This document shows positions 17,691 to 25,704 of a stretch of DNA of 44,590 bases, piece after piece. This DNA comes from a virus, in IMG/VR virus record IMGVR_UViG_3300037882_000580, positions 1 through 44,590 of that record. The stretch is one strand, 5' to 3'. Under the pieces are notes generated by a model. The model saw only the letters and a list, made by a program, of their open reading frames with translations, did no database searches and had not been told where the DNA came from. The position numbers and the translations under genes are program-made. How positions within the stretch are numbered: the first letter of the stretch is position 1; every line of letters starts with the position of its first letter.

Positions 17691-18146
17691 TTAAACAGCA
17701 GCTACAGAATCTTGTACAAGAATATTCTGGAAAGCAAGCAAGTGTTTCAAAGTTGCCCAGTTGCCAGCACTCAAACCGTAACCAGTCAAATGTACGGCTT
17801 TAGGTACAGCTTCTTTAATGGAGGCTAGACGACGAAGTACAATAGCTTGTGTGGCAGTTGCAGTAGTGATTGGGTTTACATCACGAACTTCAAATGGTTG
17901 ACCTTTTACCTGTGCCCCAAGTAAGACAGCATACTCATTAGATGCTGAAAGATCACCAGCGGCGTCAACAACATCCCAAGCTACAGTAGGATCAGTACCC
18001 TTAGCACGGAAGAGGATAGTACCTTTTTTATAGTCACCTGTTGCAGTAGACAAAGTTACGGTGACTACATCACGTGAGAAACGGTTCTCTTCTTCCCACA
18101 ATACAACATCACTGTCACGTGGATCATTAATAGTTACAAATGGCAT
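17691..18146 (-). CDS. Head decoration protein (gpD-like)
   Basis: 151 residues. The KKGTILFRAKGTDPTVAWDVV segment, the NEYAVLLGAQV strand and the C-terminal basic helix are typical of HDPD/gpD-like decoration proteins that trimerise on the expanded shell. It lies between protease/scaffold and capsid genes, and overlaps the upstream stop by one base. Confidence 0.82.
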   Translation of the reverse strand: MPFVTINDPRDSDVVLWEEENRFSRDVVTVTLSTATGDYKKGTILFRAKGTDPTVAWDVVDAAGDLSASNEYAVLLGAQVKGQPFEVRDVNPITTATATQAIVLRRLASIKEAVPKAVHLTGYGLSAGNWATLKHLLAFQNILVQDSVAAV

Positions 18147-18595
18147 TATTTAGCACCTTTCTTGTTAGCTTGTTTGGTTAAAAATTCTTGCATGTTTTTC
18201 TGCACTGTAGAAGAGTATTCGGCTGCCTCAGTCACAACCACCTTACCCTCTTCACCAACTTCTTTAGTCATCTCAGAATCTTTCTTGTGAGATTTGGCTT
18301 CAAAAGTCTTGACTACTGCGGCAAATGCTACATCGTCAAGAGATGACAAGGAAGCATTCAAAGCTGGAGCTTCAGTATCACCAAACAATGCAGATAATTC
18401 AGAAAGACGTTGAGCTGCTTTAGCTTCTTGTTTTTCTTTTTGTACAGCTTCTAAAGCAGCTTTTAGTTCAGCTTTTTCTGCTTGTTCAATTGCGAGTTTA
18501 GCTTCACTAGCGGCCTGAAATGCGGCCATTTGTGTTGCCATCTCTTCTTTTAGGGAAGCAAGCTGAGCTTGAACATCCACTTGTGTATCAGACAT
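18146..18595 (-). CDS. Nested capsid scaffold protein (Nu3-like), internal start
   Basis: 149 residues from ATG 18595, in frame inside the protease gene. AAAGGAG lies 5-11 bases upstream of this ATG, a far stronger site than a random internal methionine would have. The product is the coiled-coil part (ASLKEEMATQMAAFQAA, then KLAIEQAEKAELKAALEAV) plus a short C-terminal domain ending in lysines. By analogy with lambda Nu3 it would guide capsid assembly and be degraded by the protease. Confidence 0.8.
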   Translation of the reverse strand: MSDTQVDVQAQLASLKEEMATQMAAFQAASEAKLAIEQAEKAELKAALEAVQKEKQEAKAAQRLSELSALFGDTEAPALNASLSSLDDVAFAAVVKTFEAKSHKKDSEMTKEVGEEGKVVVTEAAEYSSTVQKNMQEFLTKQANKKGAK

Positions 18596-19480
18596 TGCTG
18601 TCTCCTTTCGGGGGGTGGTTTTAAGTAAACTTGTGAGTACGTTCATAATCGGTTTTCTTTTATTGTTAGAAGTTTCAGTTTCTAAGTATGACTTAAGCTC
18701 CTCTAAAGTCATAATCTTATCAATTAGACCATTCTCAAGTGCAGCTTTAGCTGAATAAGTCTTAGCGCCAAGAGCTTCTATCTGAGAGTCTTCCATACCC
18801 CGCCACATTCCAACATGACCTTTAAAGTCTTGGTATGTGGCTACAACGGAAGCTTTCATCTCATCTTTGAATGCTTGGGTAAACTCTCCATTCTCATCAA
18901 CAGGGACTTTACCTTCCCCTGCTGTAATGTAGAGTTCTTCAATCCCCATGTTCCTATACATTTTACTGGCATTCATCAGCTTGATGCGAACACCAATACT
19001 ACCTACCTCAGAGGAGGGGGACGCGATAATTTCATGGGCTGCGGCAGAGTATGCATAAGATGCGCTGTGACTCTTACCAGTGACATAAGATATTATCTTC
19101 ACCCCGTTATCATCAGCCAGGTTACGGATATAGTTAGCAGATTCAAACGTCATATGGGCCATACCACCACCGCTATCTTGTTCTAATAAGATAGTTTTAG
19201 CACCTTCGGAAATTAACTGTGCAACTTCCTCTCGTATAGCTTGGTGAGTAGTGACCCAAGGGTAAGGGTATGTATCTATAATCCCCCCACTGATTTCTAC
19301 AATACCTAATTTAGTATCCTCGAAATATGTGGGGCTACGATCAGGTGGTGAAAATAATTCTGAAACCACCAGTTCTTTATATGTAGACACTTCCTGAACA
19401 AAACCATCTAATGCTTCCATTGAAACCATAAGAGGGATGTTGCAGAGTTTCATATCGAGCTTCAAAGATTCTTCACTCAT
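18146..19480 (-). CDS. S49-family prohead protease with C-terminal scaffold domain
   Basis: 444 residues. Residues 55-265 form an SppA/lambda-C-like S49 domain: LLEQDSGGG near 98-106, the KSHSASYAYSAAAHEI block where S139 aligns with the catalytic serine, and SSEVGSIGVR; K191 in AGEGKVP is a candidate catalytic lysine. Residues 300-375 are a long charged helix rich in Ala, Glu, Gln and Lys, as in scaffolds. The same frame holds an internal start at M296 with a strong Shine-Dalgarno, so the gene probably makes both protease and free scaffold, as lambda C/Nu3 does. Confidence 0.9.
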   Translation of the reverse strand: MSEESLKLDMKLCNIPLMVSMEALDGFVQEVSTYKELVVSELFSPPDRSPTYFEDTKLGIVEISGGIIDTYPYPWVTTHQAIREEVAQLISEGAKTILLEQDSGGGMAHMTFESANYIRNLADDNGVKIISYVTGKSHSASYAYSAAAHEIIASPSSEVGSIGVRIKLMNASKMYRNMGIEELYITAGEGKVPVDENGEFTQAFKDEMKASVVATYQDFKGHVGMWRGMEDSQIEALGAKTYSAKAALENGLIDKIMTLEELKSYLETETSNNKRKPIMNVLTSLLKTTPRKETAMSDTQVDVQAQLASLKEEMATQMAAFQAASEAKLAIEQAEKAELKAALEAVQKEKQEAKAAQRLSELSALFGDTEAPALNASLSSLDDVAFAAVVKTFEAKSHKKDSEMTKEVGEEGKVVVTEAAEYSSTVQKNMQEFLTKQANKKGAK

Positions 19481-19491
19481 TCATTATTCTC

Positions 19492-20976
19492 TTATTTGTT
19501 GAAAGCATTTGTTGCAGATCCATTACTACCACTAGGAGATGTACTTGTACCATCCCCTGTAGTCTTGAACCCCTCACCCGCTTTTGTTTGAGCACCAGAT
19601 AATTGTTCTCGGACTTTCTCTACTGGCATGTCCTCTGGTAGCCTATCAGGTAATCCCATTTCTTTCTGCATATGATTGATATTCTTAGCAGATAGGATAA
19701 CACCACCAGCAGCAAGCATTTGGTAGTAACCTTTAGTCTTCTGATCGAAGGTAAGTTCAGTGAGTGTTTCAAAATCGAAGTAAGGGTATACTTCTGTTTC
19801 CCACCCATTCCATTCAAAGATTAAAGGAATCAGTTGGTGATTCAAAACATCTTTGATCTCAGATAGGCGAGCTTCGATCACTCTATTCTGAATAGCAATT
19901 AACGATTCAGATAAGGCGAAACTACCACCTCCTTCTTGACCAGCTACTAATGAGTTAGCGTATAAGGCTGTTATAATTTCGTTCTTGTACCTTGCAATAA
20001 CATTTCCAATATCGTAAGCTTTAGATCCTGTAACAGAGACAACCTCAAACTTGAAGTATTGTTCTCCACGATCATCAAGTACTTGAGGTAAGATAATTCC
20101 AGACTCTTTCCCTATGTGAACATTCTGCATGATCTTCTGATATTCTTGGAAAACAGCTTTGTCTTCAGCAGACGCATTGTCACTCATGTATTGTGGGGGG
20201 ATGTATAGCACTTTAAGTCCATGTACATCTGTTGCAATCCCTGAAGCCTCCGACTGTTCGTATGCCTTTAAATACTTCCAGCTCGTAAAAACAGAATTGA
20301 GCGGGCTTGTACCTAGTGGTGAATCTTTAAGGGGGGAATTACGAAACAGCAATATCCACTCTTTTGGAAGCAGTACATCACCTTGTTCGTTATAGCTTGA
20401 CCTTTTTATATTTGACTGATTACGATTAGATATGTTATTCCTATGTTGCCACAAGCCTTCAAACGTCCTTCCATCATCTGAATAATGAACCCCCGTAATA
20501 GTGTCTTGCGAACGTAGTGCTAATTTACCTATACCCCAGAAACCATCATTATATTTACTACCCTTCTTTTTAAGCCTTCTACGAGGGACTATTTCAAATG
20601 GGGCGAATCCAAACGGTACGAATGAAGAAGCGTTCTGTGTAAAGGATAACCAAGAGTGCTCCATATCATGTCGCATAGTCTCAAGCTTATTTACATACCA
20701 CTTTAATTGTTCTTCATATCCATCTGGAGATTTAATGCTCCACTTAGCACTAGACATCTTAGTCATCACAGCATCAACTGATACGGCGACTGTAGCATCT
20801 TTAAGCATTTGTTTGTAGGTGAAGATACACTGCGGCCACCTTAGAGCGGGATCGCATTCTTCATATATAACACCTGATGTTACTTTTAATCCGTTATACC
20901 CAATAGGTTTTACAACAATATTAGGGATCTTAGAACTGTCTGTAGGGGGATCACCTACAGTAAGTGTGTCAGCCAA
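19492..20976 (-). CDS. Portal protein (DUF935 / Mu gp29-like)
   Basis: 494 residues. Signatures of the DUF935 portals: DATVAVSVDAVMTKMSSAKWSI near residues 60-80, a HRNN and KEWILLFRNSPLKDSPLGTSPL block in the middle, and VIEARLSEIKDVLNHQLIPLIFEWNG near 375. It forms the dodecameric DNA gate at one capsid vertex. It sits between terminase and protease genes. The last 40 residues are low-complexity Gly/Ser/Thr. Confidence 0.92.
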   Translation of the reverse strand: MADTLTVGDPPTDSSKIPNIVVKPIGYNGLKVTSGVIYEECDPALRWPQCIFTYKQMLKDATVAVSVDAVMTKMSSAKWSIKSPDGYEEQLKWYVNKLETMRHDMEHSWLSFTQNASSFVPFGFAPFEIVPRRRLKKKGSKYNDGFWGIGKLALRSQDTITGVHYSDDGRTFEGLWQHRNNISNRNQSNIKRSSYNEQGDVLLPKEWILLFRNSPLKDSPLGTSPLNSVFTSWKYLKAYEQSEASGIATDVHGLKVLYIPPQYMSDNASAEDKAVFQEYQKIMQNVHIGKESGIILPQVLDDRGEQYFKFEVVSVTGSKAYDIGNVIARYKNEIITALYANSLVAGQEGGGSFALSESLIAIQNRVIEARLSEIKDVLNHQLIPLIFEWNGWETEVYPYFDFETLTELTFDQKTKGYYQMLAAGGVILSAKNINHMQKEMGLPDRLPEDMPVEKVREQLSGAQTKAGEGFKTTGDGTSTSPSGSNGSATNAFNK

Positions 20977-20990
20977 GGGAATCTCCTAAT

Positions 20991-22478
20991 TCATCGTATT
21001 GATAATAGTGGGTTATTATTTACTGTGTTTGTAGCTTTAATGCCGTGAAGGAATGAATTTCCGAGATGTATCTTAGAGGCTAGGTATAGATAAGCCAATG
21101 AACAGCAATCAACCATATCATCATGCCCCAATTCACCACTTCTCCTTTGTCCGTTGAAGGCTTCTAACTCTTTGTAAAAGAAGTCATTGTCATTATCAAT
21201 TTTGTTCCACAAGTCAGTGGCACAATTTTTCAAGACATGAATAAAGCCTATCTCTGCTGTAGCAGAAAATGGCCTAAATGCTTCGAGTTTACCAAGGGTT
21301 GAGGATTTTGTTACTGTAGGAAACCCACACTGAGTTATCCTACTAGCCATTTGATTTGCATTAGCTTTCGCAAGTGGCCCAACATCCTGTGGTAAGATAA
21401 TGGTACATTTGGCACCATCTCTTGCAGCATTCTCTAGGATGTGTGGCTCCCATTTACCAGAAGTTATTCTAGTGCGTAAAACTTCCAGAACCACAAATTC
21501 CCCCGTCTTCATCTTAGCCATCTTAACTGAGGCAAAGTAATCAGGGGAGCGATTACCGTCATGAGGAAGTGTATTTGCAAAATCGTAAGCTCTGACCAAC
21601 TTCACAACATCTTTCATATTAGGTGCAGTATCAATCTCTAGCACTGTATCACGACTGAAATAAGTTGAGTTTTGAGGTCTAGCAAACCAATTACCGTAGA
21701 GAAGGCGTTCTTTCTCAATCCGAGGAAGAGCCTCTAAGTTACTCTTGTAAAGTGGGTTTGATTTTTGTATTGGGGGGTTGTCTTCAATTGTACCGAAAAG
21801 ACCTTGGAAGCTAATAGGCTTTTTATCGTAGCCGTACTTCTCTTGTAACTCTTCGTAAGTTTCCCCCCAAACCAAGTCACCATTAATCCTAAGAAGGTAA
21901 CGTATCTTTCCGTTTCTCTCTGGATCTGGTCTACCAGCTAATGGGTGTCCCTCTGGGTGAAGATACCACAAGGCATACTTCAATACCCAACTATCAACGT
22001 CTGGGTTACATGACCACCACATTGATGGGTTATTGCTTGCATCTGAACGGAGTCGCGACCACAACCACCACAATTGCTCTTCATTATCTGCGTGAGTAAC
22101 CTCATCATAGAAAATGTTGGAAATTTGTATACCTTGGTATTTCTTAGACGCACTGTCGTTTTCGTAGTGGGAGAAGCTGACTTCTGCACCAGATGAGAAC
22201 ACAAGTTTTTGATCTTTAAGTTTTACTTTTAGATTTGGGTCATACTTCTGGTAGAGGCTACGGGCCTCATGAAACAGGCCACCACTTGACATGATGGCAC
22301 TGGAGTTCTTACGAATGCAGTACCCACGATAATTAGGATCTTCTGCCCAACGCAAGTGCCTCATTGCACCAACATACGTCTTTGAACTTGCAGCTGCCCC
22401 CCCCACCAATATAATCTGGGCATCACTGGTTAAGTATTTTTCTTGGAAAGGGCTTGCAGGGCCAATTACATCTGACAT
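20991..22478 (-). CDS. Terminase large subunit
   Basis: 495 residues. The ATPase domain has a Walker A-like GGAAASSKT (residues 26-34) and Walker B NIFYDE (121-126). The C-terminal nuclease domain has RAYDF with D299 and a GHDDMVD near 451-457, the usual acidic cluster. It packages DNA into the prohead through the portal encoded next to it. The variant P-loop with SSKT is common in phages of this type. Confidence 0.95.
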   Translation of the reverse strand: MSDVIGPASPFQEKYLTSDAQIILVGGAAASSKTYVGAMRHLRWAEDPNYRGYCIRKNSSAIMSSGGLFHEARSLYQKYDPNLKVKLKDQKLVFSSGAEVSFSHYENDSASKKYQGIQISNIFYDEVTHADNEEQLWWLWSRLRSDASNNPSMWWSCNPDVDSWVLKYALWYLHPEGHPLAGRPDPERNGKIRYLLRINGDLVWGETYEELQEKYGYDKKPISFQGLFGTIEDNPPIQKSNPLYKSNLEALPRIEKERLLYGNWFARPQNSTYFSRDTVLEIDTAPNMKDVVKLVRAYDFANTLPHDGNRSPDYFASVKMAKMKTGEFVVLEVLRTRITSGKWEPHILENAARDGAKCTIILPQDVGPLAKANANQMASRITQCGFPTVTKSSTLGKLEAFRPFSATAEIGFIHVLKNCATDLWNKIDNDNDFFYKELEAFNGQRRSGELGHDDMVDCCSLAYLYLASKIHLGNSFLHGIKATNTVNNNPLLSIR

Positions 22479-22584
22479 CTAAATCTCTCTCTTTCAAATT
22501 AATACCAATCTTCCCACCCTACCTTGGATATTGGCTCTCCCTTACAAGAACAAGGGCTTCTCCTCTAACAACACTAATGTTGTA

Positions 22585-23049
22585 TTATTCGTCTTCTAAC
22601 TCTTCATAGTCTTCATCTTCAATAACTTGCTTCATAGTTAAAGCAAGTCTAGGTCTGCCATTGTTCTCTTCGGCTTTCTTTTTCAAAGCTTCTGGGGCAC
22701 TCTCACCATATCCAGCAGTCTTAGCTTCATGTTCAGCCTTCTGTGCAGCTAACTTAGCTATCTTCAAGGCTACATCATGCTTATCATAATCACGCACAGC
22801 ATTAACAATCTTCCAAGCATTATCTAGCTCAGTTTTAGATGGATGCTTGTAACCCTCTGGCATTGGGTCTGGAATGCCTTTGTTAGTTTTGGAGATTATT
22901 TCCAAAGCTGCTTTCTGTTCACGCTTCAAGAAACCTTTAGCTGTAATCTGTTTACCAGCAGTTTGAGCTAACTTACGCTTCTCTAAGTCTGCTGCTAACC
23001 CAGCTAGTTGTTTTTCGTGCTGTTCTTTACTTAGCTTAGGTGATGGCAT
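22585..23049 (-). CDS. Terminase small subunit, putative
   Basis: 154 residues, highly charged and helical: KLSKEQHEKQLAGLAADLEKRKL at the start, a KTELDNAWKIVNAVRDYDKHDVALKIAKLAAQKAEHEAK helix region and an acidic end (EDEDYEELEDE). No clear helix-turn-helix is seen. Position immediately upstream of the large subunit is the main argument. A 21-codon relative of its N-terminus occurs 0.8 kb away at 23858-23923, on the other side of an HNH gene. Confidence 0.5.
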   Translation of the reverse strand: MPSPKLSKEQHEKQLAGLAADLEKRKLAQTAGKQITAKGFLKREQKAALEIISKTNKGIPDPMPEGYKHPSKTELDNAWKIVNAVRDYDKHDVALKIAKLAAQKAEHEAKTAGYGESAPEALKKKAEENNGRPRLALTMKQVIEDEDYEELEDE

Positions 23050-23051
23050 AT

Positions 23052-23633
23052 CTACTTAGTAACCTCATAATTGACAAGTGCAGTGTAAGCCCTGTCATCT
23101 AGGCGATCCTTGTACAGTTCGGCTAATGACTTAATTGCACCCTCTTTAAATTCTTTGTAAACCGAGAAGGCTTCCTCTGGTGTGAGGTAATCTCCTAGGT
23201 TTGTCTTCTCTTTGCTGGACTGACAGATAGCCCTGTATTTACCACTATCCTTTCTAAAGAAGACACCTTGTGGTGTGGCATTGATCTTTGGATAAGATTG
23301 TTTTACCAATAGCATATTTATATGGCTTGGAATGAATATGCAGGTATCCTCAGAGTAAAGCTTATTACCAGAAAATAATAGATCTTTATCTAACTGCCAG
23401 TCATCTAATCCAAAACCCACTTGATGATTACACCATCCAGCAAAATACTGAAAATTCCTGAAGTTGTCAGATGCGGTACAAGTCTCATACGTTGGCTTAA
23501 GCTGGTGATATTCCTTAGAGTAACATCTTTGCAATATACCAGCCCAAAGGTGCTTCTCTTTGGTGTGCCTACCATTTATGGAGCCTTTGTACTTGCCCTT
23601 TTCATAAACTCCACGACCAAAAACTAAATTCAT
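23052..23633 (-). CDS. HNH-like homing endonuclease (free-standing)
   Basis: 193 residues. It follows a pattern common in phage endonucleases: W-x-G-I-x-x-RCY at 30-38, a NFRNFQYFAGWCNHQVGFGLDDWQLDKDLL segment, GNKLYSEDTCIFIPSHIN, then an AP2-like DNA-binding end (GVFFRKDSGKYRA, then YLTPEEAFSVYKEFKEGAI). It ends in TAG three bases before the presumed small terminase start. The insertion between that gene and a remnant of its 5' end suggests a mobile gene that moved with its target. Confidence 0.75.
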   Translation of the reverse strand: MNLVFGRGVYEKGKYKGSINGRHTKEKHLWAGILQRCYSKEYHQLKPTYETCTASDNFRNFQYFAGWCNHQVGFGLDDWQLDKDLLFSGNKLYSEDTCIFIPSHINMLLVKQSYPKINATPQGVFFRKDSGKYRAICQSSKEKTNLGDYLTPEEAFSVYKEFKEGAIKSLAELYKDRLDDRAYTALVNYEVTK

Positions 23634-23857
23634 TTTTAACTGCTGACCTCTTTTATTTAAAGAGGCACCCAGCCTACATTGCCGCTTCGCAACAATTCCG
23701 TAGGACTTATGGTTTACCGAACGTGGTTATAAAGGCACTTACACTTACCTTTTATCTTGATAATGGATACTATAAGACCAATTGTTGGCTAAATACGGGG
23801 TTAATGGATACAATACTATCCATTACATATGCGTAAGGAACTACTCAGATTTAGTTA
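23634..23857 (-). other. Non-coding, hairpin-rich gap upstream of the HNH gene
   Basis: 224 bases with no open frame worth reporting. On the minus strand AATGGATA and TATCCATT form a tight stem (near 23802-23823), and CCTCTTT with AAAGAGG another close to the HNH start, which might influence its translation. No intron core was recognised. Confidence 0.5.
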
Positions 23858-23923
23858 TTATTGAGCATATAAAGCTTGCTTTTGCTTCTCGTGCTGTTCT
23901 GCTGTAATTAATTCAGATGGCAT
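23858..23923 (-). pseudogene. Remnant of the presumed small terminase 5' end
   Basis: 21 codons from ATG 23923 to TAA 23860-23858: MPSELITAEQHEKQKQALYAQ. It matches the start of the 22585-23049 product (MPSPKLSKEQHEKQLAGLAA), and the DNA shares ATGCCATC and GAACAGCACGA in register. The ATG overlaps the stop of the 64-residue gene upstream (TAATG), as an authentic gene start would. It looks like the original 5' end of the gene, cut off when the HNH region was inserted. Confidence 0.65.
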
Positions 23924-24117
23924 TAATTAGACTCCAGTATACTTATCAACTCTTTAACTCTGTTGTACTTATTATCCGACACCTCTATAATATCAACCAT
24001 ACCTGACACATACTCGTCTGATAGTCCCATCAATGAAGATAATTCAGCTAAATACTCAATATGAGTAAGGTATTCATCTATTAAACTAATAGGCATAGTA
24101 GGTAGTTTATTACACAT
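23923..24117 (-). CDS. Small acidic protein, unknown
   Basis: 64 residues, helical and acidic (SLIDEYLTHIEYLAELSSLMGL, then GMVDIIEVSDNKYNRVKELISILESN). Not recognised. It lies at the 3' end of the non-coding RNA region and its stop is coupled to the remnant start downstream. The sequence looks protein-like, but no Shine-Dalgarno stands out. Confidence 0.5.
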   Translation of the reverse strand: MCNKLPTMPISLIDEYLTHIEYLAELSSLMGLSDEYVSGMVDIIEVSDNKYNRVKELISILESN

Positions 24118-24439
24118 TATTGAGACTTATATAAGTTAGTGGGTAGATTAATATACATTAAGAAAGCCAACCATAACAATCAGCGTCTGTTCTGCTTTAA
24201 TGCGAGAGGGTAGGCTTTAGGGAAACTGTGGGAGACCATTTTAACGATAAGGTATCCACCAAATCGACATCATTCAAGATGTTTCATGTACCCGAAGGTA
24301 CTACCTTTACGCAGGTATTTGGAAGGTCGGAAGAATTATACACCTTATGGTGAACTTGCAACCTATCTTTCTTTGGTTTACATAATGACTTATATATGAT
24401 ACACAGTGTACCAATAAGTAGTTTATATGAACCATTGTT
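24118..24439 (-). other. Non-coding 3' part of the RNA region
   Basis: About 320 bases downstream of the tRNA-like gene without a convincing frame. It contains a textbook minus-strand hairpin GTACC-TTCG-GGTAC (24288-24301), and CCTCTCGCA near 24200, which repeats the 3' acceptor strand of the tRNA-like element. No T-run terminator is seen before the next gene. Confidence 0.5.
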
Positions 24440-24529
24440 TGGTGCGAGAGGGTGGACATTGCACCACCAAGGGTTTTCGACCATCTGATTTACAGTCAGA
24501 GCCGCTACTATTTACGGGGCTACTCTCGC
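24440..24529 (-). tRNA. tRNA-Tyr-like (GTA anticodon), atypical D and T loops
   Basis: 90 nt. Acceptor GCGAGAG/CTCTCGC with encoded ACCA; anticodon arm TCTGA-CTGTAAA-TCAGA with GTA at 24493-24491; a variable arm GGT-CGAAA-ACC, as class II tRNA-Tyr should have; T stem GGTGG/CCACC. The D loop lacks the GG pair and the T loop reads TGCAATGT (8 nt) in place of TTCRANN, so the standard elbow contacts are absent. It may be a decayed tRNA-Tyr, a real but odd tRNA, or a tRNA mimic belonging to the long RNA upstream. Confidence 0.72.
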
Positions 24530-25366
24530 TTAATTAGGTTGCTCCCTACAAAGAAAGGTCGCACTCTATGCCGATCGAGTTCAATGTAGGAAGGCTTTAA
24601 TAGGTCGTCACCTATCTTTATGACTTGTGTTGTTAGGTGGGTAACTTGCTGTATCGTTTCAACAGACTACGGTATATACGACCTTGCATCCACCAGTGGG
24701 GCAACACTTAAACCTCAGAAACTCATTACCTGCACTTGGGCTTTGACCTTGTTACGGGTTAGGACAACCGCACGTTACGTCTGAGTTGTTGTTTATAACA
24801 CGTAGGTGGGATAACTACTCCCACCGACCCACAGCAGCTAACTGTGTAAACGCAATCACCTTACGGCTACGTGTAAATTTACACCCGTTCCAGATCACCC
24901 TTACCGCCACTGGCTGACCCTTTCGGGTGGTGGGATGTCATGTTGTTACCAACAAGTCTGTCGCATCCAATTCTGTTCTGGGTATTTAACGTGAAGATTA
25001 CAGAAAACTTCCACATAAGACTATAGGAGACTTCATAAACCCCAATGGTTTGCCTATAGAATAAATACCTGTGCTGAATCCAGAGCTACATCCAGCTTGC
25101 CAACGAGTACACAATCAACCTTATTTCTAAGGACAGGTAAATTAGGCACACCTCGCTTTTCACTAACTACGGTAACCCCCATAATAAGCTACTTCACTCA
25201 GGAAGGTGATTTTACAGTCTGTACACAACTGCTCCCTTTCAAGCCCTATTACGGGAATTCTTTAAATTCGAGCACTGTTTCGACACCATCTACAGTGGGA
25301 GAATGAGGAGGGGCTATGAAACCCTGTGTCTTTAAATTAGGTTACAAAGTTACAATTGTATGTCAT
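24530..25366 (-). ncRNA. Candidate large structured non-coding RNA (GOLLD/ROOL-like class)
   Basis: Roughly 840 bases free of convincing genes. On the minus strand the hairpins have stable RNA loops: CCTTA-GAAA-TAAGG (25119-25132), TGTTG-GTAA-CAACA (24941-24954), ACCC-GAAA-GGGT (24917-24928), GCC-GTAA-GGT (24858-24867), a 7-bp GGTGGGA/TCCCACC stem (24805-24825), and nested CTATAGG/CCTATAG with AAACC/GGTTT (25021-25059). The other strand would give unfavourable loops, which fixes the direction. A promoter lies at its 5' end and a tRNA-like gene at its 3' end. GOLLD and ROOL are known large phage RNAs often next to tRNA genes; membership is a guess from size and context. Confidence 0.7.
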
Positions 25367-25380
25367 GTATGTATTGTAAC
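25349..25380. promoter_or_regulatory. Dyad over the ncRNA promoter, possible operator
   Basis: GTTACAAT (25349-25356) and ATTGTAAC (25373-25380) form a perfect 8-bp inverted repeat that covers the -10 element and start region of the ncRNA promoter. A further direct GTTACAA lies at 25341-25347. It could bind a regulator or form the first RNA hairpin. Confidence 0.5.
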
Positions 25381-25401
25381 ATTATTTCTGAATAATTGCA
25401 A
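25373..25401 (-). promoter_or_regulatory. Sigma70-type promoter for the ncRNA
   Basis: Minus strand: -35 TTGCAA (25401-25396), 17-base spacer, -10 TACAAT (25378-25373). Transcription should start near 25366, immediately after the small zinc-binding protein gene, giving the long RNA its own start. Confidence 0.65.
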
Positions 25402-25404
25402 GCA

Positions 25405-25629
25405 TTACTCGTTATAAGTGATTAATTCATTGCTAAAATACTCTGTTTCGTACTCAAAAGCATAGGAATGGGCATCCAATCTAGCTAATCCCCCACTTGA
25501 TGTGTACATACTCAGGCACGAGTTGCAAGTGGTATCAAGTATCTCTTTCTTTGTCCCATCCTCCAATTCAACTGTACGAAATAGTTCGTGTGGTTCTAAT
25601 AGGTTATTACAGCTAACACATCTGCACAT
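25405..25629 (-). CDS. Small zinc-ribbon-like protein
   Basis: 74 residues with two cysteine pairs, C4-x-x-C7 and C35-x-x-C38, about 27 residues apart, a zinc-ribbon-like arrangement; the rest is acidic and Tyr-rich. Comparable small proteins are common among accessory phage genes and may bind nucleic acid or protein; no function is assigned. It has its own promoter at 25705-25734 and lies just before the ncRNA promoter. Confidence 0.7.
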   Translation of the reverse strand: MCRCVSCNNLLEPHELFRTVELEDGTKKEILDTTCNSCLSMYTSSGGLARLDAHSYAFEYETEYFSNELITYNE

Positions 25630-25704
25630 CTTATTCTCTTATTAATTGGTGGACTGTGATGGATTCTCACATCGACAACGTGAAACTCTTTAAATCAGGG
25701 ATAC

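Noticed and set aside
24284-24484. 66-codon minus-strand frame across the tRNA-like gene
   Set aside because: It covers the variable arm, T arm and acceptor strand of the tRNA-like element and the UUCG hairpin; no ribosome site, composition not protein-like.
25097-25306. 69-codon plus-strand frame in the non-coding region
   Set aside because: Opposite to the predicted RNA, Ser/Thr/Pro-rich without pattern, no ribosome site; the GNRA hairpin at 25119-25132 explains part of it.
24185-25366. tmRNA or RNase P RNA
   Set aside because: No tmRNA ends or tag frame, and no RNase P P4-type conserved segments seen.
23640-25370. Group I or group II self-splicing intron
   Set aside because: An HNH gene and structured RNA are near, but I could not find the group I P7/R-S core or group II domain V, and the flanking gene fragments both carry a start rather than two halves of one gene.
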